NCBI GenBank assembly: GCA_028293305.1
Contig: JAQGPD010000622.1
Coordinates: 1-5,201 of the forward strand
DNA: 5,201 nt
DNA from: Verrucomicrobiales bacterium
GTDB taxonomy: Bacteria > Verrucomicrobiota > Verrucomicrobiia > Verrucomicrobiales > V1-33
Direction: 5' to 3'
Below the pieces are notes generated by a model. That model saw only the letters and a program-made list of their open reading frames with translations. It had not been told where the DNA came from and searched no databases. Position 1 is the first letter of the stretch. Every line of letters begins with the position of its first letter. Shown here one piece after another: positions 1 through 5,201 of this stretch. The position numbers and the translations under genes are program-made.

Positions 1-1
1 G

Positions 2-256
2 CCTGCCTCGCCGGAGCGGGACGCGGCCATCAGCGGGTTGGTCAGGATCTGGTCCGGCGATAACAGTTATACCGCCGAGTCCTTCGCGTGGGCCGTCAGC
101 ATTCAGGATCCCGGGCAGCGGTCGGGCGCGGTCGCCCGGGCTTTGGAAACGTGGATGGCCAGTGATCCCGCCGCTGCCGCCGGGGCGGTGCGGACCTCGT
201 CCCTGAGCGGTGATGAAAAAAACCTCATCCTCCGCCGTGCCGGATTCGCCCCATGA
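2..256 (+). CDS. C-terminal part of an Ala/Trp-rich helical-repeat protein (5' end outside window)
   Basis: The frame is open from the left edge and ends at TGA 254-256, giving 84 visible residues; the true start lies outside the window. The visible part carries helical-repeat motifs: an RDAAI segment, then SFAWAV, then SDPAAAAGAV. The Trp of SFAW and the Gly of AAAAG are exactly 31 residues apart, the same period seen in the downstream protein. It ends in AVRTSSLS followed by an ILxxxGxxP-like tail, close to the AVRTASLS...IL...G end of the next gene, so the two are paralogues. The stop overlaps the next start (ATGA), which indicates one operon and probably translational coupling. I infer a structural or protein-binding role from the repeat architecture; no catalytic motif is visible. 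A TTG at 38 could be read as a start, but the repeat pattern continues upstream of it, so a 5'-truncated gene is preferred. Confidence 0.85.
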   Translation, partial: PASPERDAAISGLVRIWSGDNSYTAESFAWAVSIQDPGQRSGAVARALETWMASDPAAAAGAVRTSSLSGDEKNLILRRAGFAP

Positions 257-1896
257 AAAAGCACCGCACCTTGCCGCCGGCAGTTGTTATTGCCGTGCTG
301 GCCGCCGCCGCCGGGGTGGGTTGGCTGGGCGGGATTTTGTTGGAGAACAACGCCATATCCGGTCCCGCCGGGGACATCCATTCCGGCCAAAAATCCAGCA
401 CCGGGAAAACCGGTCCCGCCGTTTCCCGGCCCGCCGCCGATCCCACCACGGAAGCCGCCGTGGCATGGCTCAGGTCCGCCTCCATCCTAACCAGACAACC
501 GCGGGATTTCGCGGCGGAGCTGGACGCGAAGCTGGGGGACCCTAACGACGTTTTGCGCGCCTGGCTGGCTGCGGATGCCGACGCCTGCTGGACTTGGTTT
601 CAGCGCGAGGCCCCGAAGCTTGCGGATCGGTGGGAGGAGGCCTTGCTGCAGGATCTGCTCACCGGCCGGGAAGCGGAGGCCTTCGCCTGGCTGAAGGCAT
701 TGCCGCTCTCCGGGCGGGGCAATTTCGAGTCCGCCATCACCATGGCGGCCCTGCGGCTGCCTCCGTCGGAAGCCGTCGCCCTCCTCGCGCGATACTCCGG
801 CATAATCCAATCCGACAGCTCCGGTCTACCGGACAACGCCTACGAACTGTTGCAAGCCGCGGGCTCCGACAAAGTGTTGGTGACCGGCGTCCAAGGGCGG
901 GAATTGTTATCCGAATTGATGAAAAAAACCGCCACCCGCGACCCCATCGCCGCAGCGCTCTGGTGGCAGGCGCAGTCGCCGGAGGTCCAAGCCGCCACCG
1001 TGGCCTCCCTGCTGGGGTCGCACACAGAGGGCCCGCCGCCATGGACCCCGGAAATGATGTCAGGATTGGTCGGCTGCGTCCTGGAAAACGCCCGCGCGGA
1101 AACCGTCGGCCTCCTCCTGGGACCATGGCTGGAACACGTGGCGGCGGACGATCCCGTCGGCACTTTGAAATGGGTCACTGACAACTTGCCCGTCGATGCC
1201 TATGGCCCGGTGGTCGCCCGCCTGAAGGGTCACTGGAGCGTCGAAAATCTGCTCCGCCTGACAGATTCCGCCCCCCCGCGGCTCATGGACGCCATCGTCA
1301 AAAGTCTGGCTGGCGATTCCGATGCTGCCAATGTCCCCGCCAACCTGGCCCGGGTCGAAACCTTGTTGGGATCCGCACCCGGCACCGCGGCCCATCAGTT
1401 GGGCATACGGCTGTTGGAAAGCCTGCCGGCATCCAGCCCGCTGATGCGTGAATGGGTGGAGAAAGCCTCCGCCGACCAAGTCCCGCCCGCGCTGCTGGCG
1501 ATGGTCGCCAGCGACCGTTGCCAAACCACCAAGGACCCCGCCGCCGTGCTCGCCTGGCTGGACACCCTGGAGGGAAAACCCGTCGCCGCCACCGCCACGG
1601 ATATTGCCACGGAATGGTATGGCGCCGCTCCGGAAAAAGCCGCCGCCGGCATCCTCGCCCTGCCGCCCGGCCCCTCCCGTGACGCGGGCATCCGTGCCGC
1701 CGGCGCCTGGCTGGGTTCGGATCCCGCCGCCGCCCTGACATGGTTGGAGGCCCTCCCGCCCGGGGATCGTCCCCAGGCCGTCACCGCCGTCCGCACCGCC
1801 TCCCTGTCCCCCGCCGCCCGGCGGGAAATCCTGGAAAAATGGGGCATCCCCGCCACCCCGTCGCCACCCCCCCAATCCCCCGGATCAGCATTCTAA
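253..1896 (+). CDS. Membrane-anchored or secreted Trp/Ala helical-repeat protein, 547 aa
   Basis: Function unknown. The N-terminus is basic (MKKHR) with a hydrophobic stretch at about residues 9-30, a signal peptide or signal anchor; there is no cysteine before C112, so it is not a lipoprotein. A low-complexity Pro/Ser/Gly linker (about 33-65) follows, then a long helical domain. Repeat cores recur: FAWLKALP (144-151), AALWWQAQSP (234-243), TLKWVTDNLP (304-313), LAWLDTL (433-439), AAGILALPPG (464-473) and LTWLEALPPG (495-504). The last three are spaced exactly 31 residues (435, 466, 497), with Gly replacing Trp in the middle one. This resembles TPR-like solenoids in unit length, but I cannot assign a named family. 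The C-terminus is a Pro/Ser-rich tail. The ATG overlaps the upstream paralogue's stop and has no Shine-Dalgarno sequence, so coupling to that gene is the likely route of initiation. The bulk of the protein is predicted to lie outside the cytoplasm. Confidence 0.92.
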   Translation: MKKHRTLPPAVVIAVLAAAAGVGWLGGILLENNAISGPAGDIHSGQKSSTGKTGPAVSRPAADPTTEAAVAWLRSASILTRQPRDFAAELDAKLGDPNDVLRAWLAADADACWTWFQREAPKLADRWEEALLQDLLTGREAEAFAWLKALPLSGRGNFESAITMAALRLPPSEAVALLARYSGIIQSDSSGLPDNAYELLQAAGSDKVLVTGVQGRELLSELMKKTATRDPIAAALWWQAQSPEVQAATVASLLGSHTEGPPPWTPEMMSGLVGCVLENARAETVGLLLGPWLEHVAADDPVGTLKWVTDNLPVDAYGPVVARLKGHWSVENLLRLTDSAPPRLMDAIVKSLAGDSDAANVPANLARVETLLGSAPGTAAHQLGIRLLESLPASSPLMREWVEKASADQVPPALLAMVASDRCQTTKDPAAVLAWLDTLEGKPVAATATDIATEWYGAAPEKAAAGILALPPGPSRDAGIRAAGAWLGSDPAAALTWLEALPPGDRPQAVTAVRTASLSPAARREILEKWGIPATPSPPPQSPGSAF

Positions 1897-1903
1897 CCGG
1901 GGA
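1876..1903 (+). terminator. Possible weak hairpin at the end of the 547-aa gene
   Basis: TCCCCCGG (1876-1883) and CCGGGGA (1897-1903) can form a 7-bp GC-rich stem around a 13-base loop that contains the TAA stop. The nearest T-rich stretch (AATTTTAT, 1908-1915) starts several bases after the stem, so this is a poor match to a factor-independent terminator. It overlaps in part with an alternative hairpin at 1905-1925. It may only slow or partly end transcription. Confidence 0.25.
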
Positions 1904-1904
1904 C

Positions 1905-1925
1905 GGGAATTTTATCTGCATTCCC
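1905..1925. promoter_or_regulatory. Inverted repeat upstream of the 446-aa gene (possible operator)
   Basis: GGGAAT (1905-1910) and ATTCCC (1920-1925) form a perfect 6-bp inverted repeat with a 9-base spacer. The right half lies where a -35 element would fall relative to the -10 at 1939-1944. A dimeric regulator binding here would compete with RNA polymerase. The position is the main support; the arms are short and chance occurrence is possible. No regulator gene is visible in the window. Confidence 0.3.
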
Positions 1926-1935
1926 CGCAGGATCA

Positions 1936-1944
1936 TGCTATAAC
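1936..1944 (+). promoter_or_regulatory. Extended -10 promoter for the 446-aa gene, near-leaderless
   Basis: TGCTATAAC combines a TGn extension with TATAAC, five of six matches to the sigma-70 -10 consensus. There is no good -35 at the expected distance (CTGCAT or TCTGCA near 1915-1921), which is normal for extended -10 promoters. Starting about 7 bases after the hexamer puts the transcription start near 1951, only about three bases before the ATG at 1954. The transcript would therefore be leaderless or nearly so, in keeping with the absence of a Shine-Dalgarno sequence. Confidence 0.5.
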
Positions 1945-1953
1945 GTTTGTTCC

Positions 1954-3294
1954 ATGTTGAACGATCTGGACGAAGCTGCCCCGCCGCCCCATTTTTGGTC
2001 GTGGAAAAAAGTGATCTTTTGGCCGCTCGGGGCCCTGGTCGCGGTGATCGTGGGGCTTTGGGCCTATGATGAGAAATTGGAGCCTTATGATGATCTACAG
2101 CCGCTGGAGGCCGCTGATCAGGATCCGTCCCGGAATGGTTATTATTTTCTCAAAGCCCGTTGGGAAATACTCCCGGAAATCAAACAGGAGGACAAAAACC
2201 GGCTGGCGGATATGTTGTCAGGAAAAACCTCCTGGGACCCGGCTCTGGTGGATGCCCTCCGCAAAGGCCGCGAAACCGTGCTCGCCGATGTGAAGGAAGC
2301 CCTGAAACGACCGGATTTCAAATCGCCCGCCATCATGGCTTTCGACGATCCGGAACTCTCACGGGTCAGCGAAATGGTGAAACCGATGCGTCTTTTTGCC
2401 ATGGAAATCCAAGCAGCCGTGCACGCCGGCGACATGGAAAAAGCCATGGAAATCTGGGAGGACATGCATGCCCTTTCCACCCGCTGCATCGGCGGCAGTC
2501 AAAGTCTCATGGCACTGCTGGTGGGCACCAGCATGCAGTCGCTCATTCTAGCCAAAACGAACGACATGCTAGCCACCGGCAAGCTCACCGAAAGCCAGGT
2601 GGATCGGCTGGACGCCGCGCTGCGGACGGACCTGCGGCACGCCGAGGTTTGGCGCAGAATCATGCGTGGTGAAGCCGTGTTCAGCCGCAGCCTGATCGAG
2701 GTCATTGCCTCCGGCCGGACGGATGCTGCTTTCCCGCGGCATTACAAATATGCGCGGCTTCTGCTGAAGAAAAACAAGACCCTCAACCGCAGCAATGAAA
2801 AGCACCGGTTCCTGGCCCAACAGGGCTTCACCACCTATCCGGACATCCAGTCGGCCAAGGCGGCCAGGTATTTATCCGGCGATGTGGAGGCACCCAAATG
2901 GGCCCGTTATGCGGATATCAATTATGTTGGAACCTCGCTGAGCAGAGACGACGACGGATCGTTCCAACAGGTGCTGTCATCCCTGCGGATTAAAATGTTA
3001 TTCGAGCCGCGGGCATTGCGCGTGAAAATCGCCATCCTCCGCTGGCAGCAGACGCATCCCGGACAATGGCCCGCCACCCTGCGGGAACTGGTCCCGGATT
3101 TCCTGACGGAAGTGCCGGAGGACCCCTTCAATGGCCGCGAGCTCCAGTGGGATCCTGGCAAAAAAATCATCTTCTCCGTCGGTTCCGACTGGTTGGCGAA
3201 CGACCCCAAATTCAAAGACGCCTTCGCCTGGTCCGCCACGGACCACGCCTCCCCCGGCCTCCGCATGGAACGCCCGCCTGCGCCCCCGCCTTGA
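1954..3294 (+). CDS. Single-pass membrane protein with pseudopilin-like C-terminal motif, 446 aa
   Basis: Function unknown. A short acidic, proline-containing N-terminus is followed by KK (18-19) and a hydrophobic segment at about 20-38, so the N-terminus should be inside and most of the protein outside the cytoplasmic membrane. Residues 40-350 look largely helical and charged. At about 354-413 lies a distinctive motif: LRVKIAILRWQQTHPGQWP, then LRELVPDFLTEVPEDPFNG, then IIFSVGSDW. I recall this 'hydrophobic helix, G-x-WP, LxxLVPxxL, P-DPF-G, YSVG-D' pattern from the ends of many planctomycete and verrucomicrobial membrane proteins, and it resembles the C-terminal half of type II pseudopilins; no pilin prepilin-peptidase site is seen at the N-terminus. 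The tail is Pro-rich. The ATG at 1954 is chosen because it precedes the membrane segment and sits just after a promoter; there is no Shine-Dalgarno. Base use is visibly less GC-extreme and richer in Lys codons than in the neighbouring repeat genes. Confidence 0.92.
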   Translation: MLNDLDEAAPPPHFWSWKKVIFWPLGALVAVIVGLWAYDEKLEPYDDLQPLEAADQDPSRNGYYFLKARWEILPEIKQEDKNRLADMLSGKTSWDPALVDALRKGRETVLADVKEALKRPDFKSPAIMAFDDPELSRVSEMVKPMRLFAMEIQAAVHAGDMEKAMEIWEDMHALSTRCIGGSQSLMALLVGTSMQSLILAKTNDMLATGKLTESQVDRLDAALRTDLRHAEVWRRIMRGEAVFSRSLIEVIASGRTDAAFPRHYKYARLLLKKNKTLNRSNEKHRFLAQQGFTTYPDIQSAKAARYLSGDVEAPKWARYADINYVGTSLSRDDDGSFQQVLSSLRIKMLFEPRALRVKIAILRWQQTHPGQWPATLRELVPDFLTEVPEDPFNGRELQWDPGKKIIFSVGSDWLANDPKFKDAFAWSATDHASPGLRMERPPAPPP

Positions 3295-3363
3295 TTTCCC
3301 ATCGAAACCAAGGCCAGCCACAAATCCTTAAACTAGGAACGGACCCGAAATCATTTTTTCAGA

Positions 3364-3399
3364 GAATCCATTAACGTCTATTCGCGTTCATTGGCGGTT
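3364..3399 (+). repeat. Interspersed repeat element, copy A
   Basis: This 36-bp copy matches copy C (3496-3531) at 33 of 36 positions; the last 22 bases are identical. It is related in inverted orientation to copy B. Read on the - strand it consists of 10-bp units of the form RRACGCNAAT: AACCGCCAAT, GAACGCGAAT, AGACGTTAAT. It lies between convergent genes, just after a run of six T (3354-3359). Confidence 0.85.
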
Positions 3400-3427
3400 A
3401 AACCAACTTTTTGTGCGGCTCTTTTCC

Positions 3428-3463
3428 AACCGCTAATAAACGCCAATGGACGCTAATCCATCA
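3428..3463 (-). repeat. Interspersed repeat element, inverted copy B
   Basis: On the + strand this reads as 10-bp units AACCGCTAAT, AAACGCCAAT and GGACGCTAAT. It matches the reverse complement of copy A at 27 of 36 positions and of copy C at 26 of 36. With copy A it can form an imperfect hairpin around a 28-base loop (3400-3427); with copy C it can form an alternative one around 32 bases (3464-3495). It is the most diverged of the three copies. Confidence 0.75.
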
Positions 3464-3495
3464 AGCTGGAAAGGACTGGGATTGGTTTGTTCAGG

Positions 3496-3531
3496 GAATC
3501 CATTCGCGCCTATTCGCGTTCATTGGCGGTT
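3496..3531 (+). repeat. Interspersed repeat element, copy C
   Basis: This is the second direct copy, 132 bp from copy A, differing from it only at the 10th, 11th and 14th bases. It ends 38 bases before the stop of the - strand repeat-protein gene. The shared 22 bases are at 3378-3399 and 3510-3531. The cluster A-B-C fills most of the 3295-3569 intergenic stretch; elsewhere in that stretch I see no ORF, RNA gene or convincing terminator hairpin. Confidence 0.85.
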
Positions 3532-3569
3532 GGCTTCCCTGCCTGCTTTTTGGATTGGGGAAGATGAAA

Positions 3570-4931
3570 TTACCGCGCGGGCAGTCCGGCGGCGTCCAGC
3601 ATGGCCCGCCAGGTGTCAGGGTAGCGGCGTTCGATTTGCGTGGTGACTTTTGCCAGGCAGGTTGCGCGGGTGGCGGGGTCGGGGATGGCCTGCGCCCAGG
3701 CCAGGGCGGCAGCGGGCTCGCCGGCCTGGATCCAGCCGTCGGCCAGGATGCCGATGCCTTTTTCCGTTTCCGGGGTGATGCCGAGGGACAAAATCCAGTC
3801 CGCGCAGGCGGCGATATCGGGTTCAGCAGCGGTGAGTTTGAGATCCCTGGGCACGCCGGCATCCGTCCACCAACTGACAAATTCCGCGATTTGATCCGAT
3901 CGTTCCTCCGGGGGCGCATGGGCCAGCATCCACTCCGTGGCGGATTTGCGGTCCACCGAGCGCCACGCGGAAACCATCGCCTTTTCCGTCCAATCCCGGG
4001 AGTCCGGGCCCAGCTCCAGGGATTCCACCCAGAGGCGCGCTTCCTCCGGGGTTTCGTGTTTCAGGCGCTTGGCCAGCACCCCCATCAGCTCGCCCTCACG
4101 TTGGTCGGGTTTTTCCGCTATCAACTGCTTGAGCATCCCATCGCCGTCCGCGGGCCATTGCGATTTTTCGCCGGCATACAGCGGATTGAGATGCACGGTT
4201 TTCAGCATGGATTTCCGCAGGGCGGGGTCTGCCACCGTCATCGCCTCACGCATCATCAGGCGGGGATTGGCGGCCCCGATTTCCCAGAAAGTATTACCCA
4301 TGAGGGATTTTGTCCACTCCGCGGCACCGGGTTTCACGGCTTCGACCTTCCAGTATTGCAAAAGCCCCGCCGGGTCCGTTGCCCCCCATTTGGATAGGGT
4401 GAGGTAGCTTTCCATCTCGTTCTGCGCCGCCGTCATGCGTTCCGCGAAGTCACCGGTCGTGAGCGGCGTGGAGTCGGTTTTCAGGGAGTCGCCAAAAGAT
4501 TTGAGGAGCGTGAATGCCTCCCCGCGGATGGATTCCGGCAGTTGTCCGAAAACCTCCTCCTGTTCGCCTGGCGACAGCTGGCTGATGAGGCAGGCGGAAC
4601 GCGCCATCCGGCACAAAACCAAAAGCTTGTTGCTATTCCCATCGGCATCCCCCCCGTCATCAAGGGTCCCTGACTTGAGGAGTTCCAGCAATTCCCCCTG
4701 AATTTCCCTGACGGCCTCCGGGGACAAAACGACCTGCCCGGCGGCTCCCGGAATGCCGGGCCTGTCCTCCCGCATTTTTCCCCGCGCACCCGTCGCCGCA
4801 GCTTCAGGATCGGGCGCACCGGACGATGCGGCACGTGGGGACGAAGGCGGAAAAGCGGCCCACCAACCGCCCAGGGCGGAGATCCCCAGCACGACGGCGA
4901 GGGAAAGAAATTGGCTTCGGGAATAGCGCAT
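3570..4931 (-). CDS. Exported or membrane-anchored Trp-repeat protein, 453 aa
   Basis: Function unknown. The N-terminus (MRYSRSQ) is basic and followed by a hydrophobic stretch at about 8-26, a signal peptide or signal anchor without a lipobox cysteine. A Pro/Ala/Ser/Gly linker runs to about residue 65. The rest is helical, with Trp-centred repeat cores in the C-terminal half: ARLWVESL (298-305), ATEWMLAH (331-338), CADWILSL (376-383) and ALAWAQAIP (409-417), at Trp spacings of 33, 45 and 33. The end (TWRAMLDAAGLP) resembles the IL..AG.P end of the + strand repeat proteins, so it is probably a distant family member, though overall similarity looks low. The ATG at 4929-4931 is the only standard start between the upstream in-frame TAA (4998-5000) and the hydrophobic segment. 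No Shine-Dalgarno precedes it. The gene lies 66 bases downstream of another - strand gene and may be cotranscribed with it. It converges on the 446-aa gene. Confidence 0.92.
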   Translation of the reverse strand: MRYSRSQFLSLAVVLGISALGGWWAAFPPSSPRAASSGAPDPEAAATGARGKMREDRPGIPGAAGQVVLSPEAVREIQGELLELLKSGTLDDGGDADGNSNKLLVLCRMARSACLISQLSPGEQEEVFGQLPESIRGEAFTLLKSFGDSLKTDSTPLTTGDFAERMTAAQNEMESYLTLSKWGATDPAGLLQYWKVEAVKPGAAEWTKSLMGNTFWEIGAANPRLMMREAMTVADPALRKSMLKTVHLNPLYAGEKSQWPADGDGMLKQLIAEKPDQREGELMGVLAKRLKHETPEEARLWVESLELGPDSRDWTEKAMVSAWRSVDRKSATEWMLAHAPPEERSDQIAEFVSWWTDAGVPRDLKLTAAEPDIAACADWILSLGITPETEKGIGILADGWIQAGEPAAALAWAQAIPDPATRATCLAKVTTQIERRYPDTWRAMLDAAGLPAR

Positions 4932-4936
4932 GGGTA

Positions 4937-4957
4937 TTGTCAGGAAGTTTGTCAGGA
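4937..4957. repeat. Tandem 9-bp direct repeat just upstream of the 453-aa gene
   Basis: TTGTCAGGA occurs at 4937-4945 and again at 4949-4957, a period of 12 bp, immediately before the start codon of the - strand gene (read there as TCCTGACAA). The core GTCAGG recurs at 4980-4985 in the same intergenic stretch and at 5017-5022 inside the upstream gene. The repeat could be a binding site for a regulator or a chance duplication; there is no recognised motif name for it. Confidence 0.4.
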
Positions 4958-4997
4958 TGGCCGGCAGGTTATGGTTAGGGTCAGGGGCGGGGGCTTG

Positions 4998-5201
4998 TTA
5001 GTGTGACAGAAAGCCGGTCAGGGCTTTCCTGCGCCCAGGGTCCTTTTCCAAGCGTTCCAACAGGGCAGGGCGGGCCTCCGGGGTGATGCCGTCAAAGACC
5101 TTCCGCACGCCCTGCAGGAGCGCCGCGTTGGCGGACTCATCCGGCAGTCGGCCGACGGATTGGCATAGCATGCCGAAGCCCGCTTCATCCAACTCACCGT
5201 C
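4998..5201 (-). CDS. C-terminal end of an unrecognised protein (5' end outside window)
   Basis: The frame is open to the right edge and ends at TAA 4998-5000, giving 67 visible residues beginning DGELDEAGFG. The sequence is helical and charged, with DGITPEARPALLERLEKD and a final ALTGFLSH. No Trp repeat core, membrane segment or catalytic motif is visible, so no family is assigned. A TTG at 5190-5192 could be misread as a start, but the frame continues past it. The gene precedes the 453-aa gene on the same strand with a 66-base gap and could share its operon. Confidence 0.65.
   Translation of the reverse strand, partial: DGELDEAGFGMLCQSVGRLPDESANAALLQGVRKVFDGITPEARPALLERLEKDPGRRKALTGFLSH

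Noticed and set aside
211..930. 14-bp word TGATGAAAAAAACC present at 211-224 and 917-930
   Set aside because: It is read in different frames in the two genes (DEKN versus MKKT), so it is not homologous protein sequence; probably coincidence around an A7 run.
1060..1875. A 271-residue Gly-rich open frame on the - strand
   Set aside because: It is a by-product of high GC opposite the 547-aa gene; its composition is nearly all Gly/Gln/Arg with no motif, and the + strand carries the clear repeat pattern.
3340..3360. Factor-independent terminator after the 446-aa gene
   Set aside because: There is a run of six T at 3354-3359 but no stable hairpin directly before it; only a 3-bp CCT/AGG pairing could be found.
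3364..3531. CRISPR-like array
   Set aside because: There are only three copies, one is inverted and diverged, spacers are unequal and no cas gene is nearby.
3411..4397. A 328-residue open frame on the + strand
   Set aside because: It starts inside the repeat cluster and lies opposite the 453-aa gene. Its product is Gly/Arg/Phe-rich without domain logic, while the - strand frame has a signal-like N-terminus and repeat cores.
4968..4973. -10 box (CATAAC on the - strand) for the 453-aa gene
   Set aside because: Only four of six consensus positions match, with no TG extension and no -35 at the right distance.

Overview
The window looks like a stretch of a GC-rich chromosome from the Planctomycetota/Verrucomicrobiota group, most likely Verrucomicrobiota. 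I infer this from protein style and from no marker gene: secreted or membrane-anchored proteins built of Ala/Trp-rich helical repeats of the 'DPAAAL-W-L--LP-G--R' kind, a single-pass membrane protein with a pseudopilin-like C-terminal motif, and a family of short interspersed repeats related to 'CGCCAATGAACGCGAAT'. There are no RNA genes, transposases, CRISPR arrays, or recognisable enzymes or housekeeping genes.

Left part (1-1896, + strand): the 3' end of one repeat protein gene overlaps, through an ATGA stop/start, a complete 547-residue relative with an N-terminal membrane segment. The two are an operon of paralogues. A short intergenic stretch (1897-1953) follows, with an inverted repeat and a good extended -10 promoter very close to the next start codon. 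Middle part (1954-3294, + strand): a 446-residue single-pass membrane protein of unknown function.

Intergenic 3295-3569 separates convergent genes. It holds three copies of a 36-bp element (A and C direct, B inverted between them), each built of roughly 10-bp subunits. Right part (3570-5201, - strand): a 453-residue exported or anchored repeat protein, again with Trp-repeat motifs, preceded in the same reading frame by the C-terminal end of an unrecognised gene.

Together the genes suggest a locus for envelope-located proteins made of helical repeats, with two or three family members on opposite strands around a different membrane protein. Their substrate or partner cannot be read from the sequence. 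None of the three complete genes has a recognisable Shine-Dalgarno sequence, so initiation probably relies on coupling, leaderless or other SD-independent mechanisms. I found no convincing evidence of a wholly new system. The most interesting points are the repeat-protein family and the phased intergenic repeat cluster.
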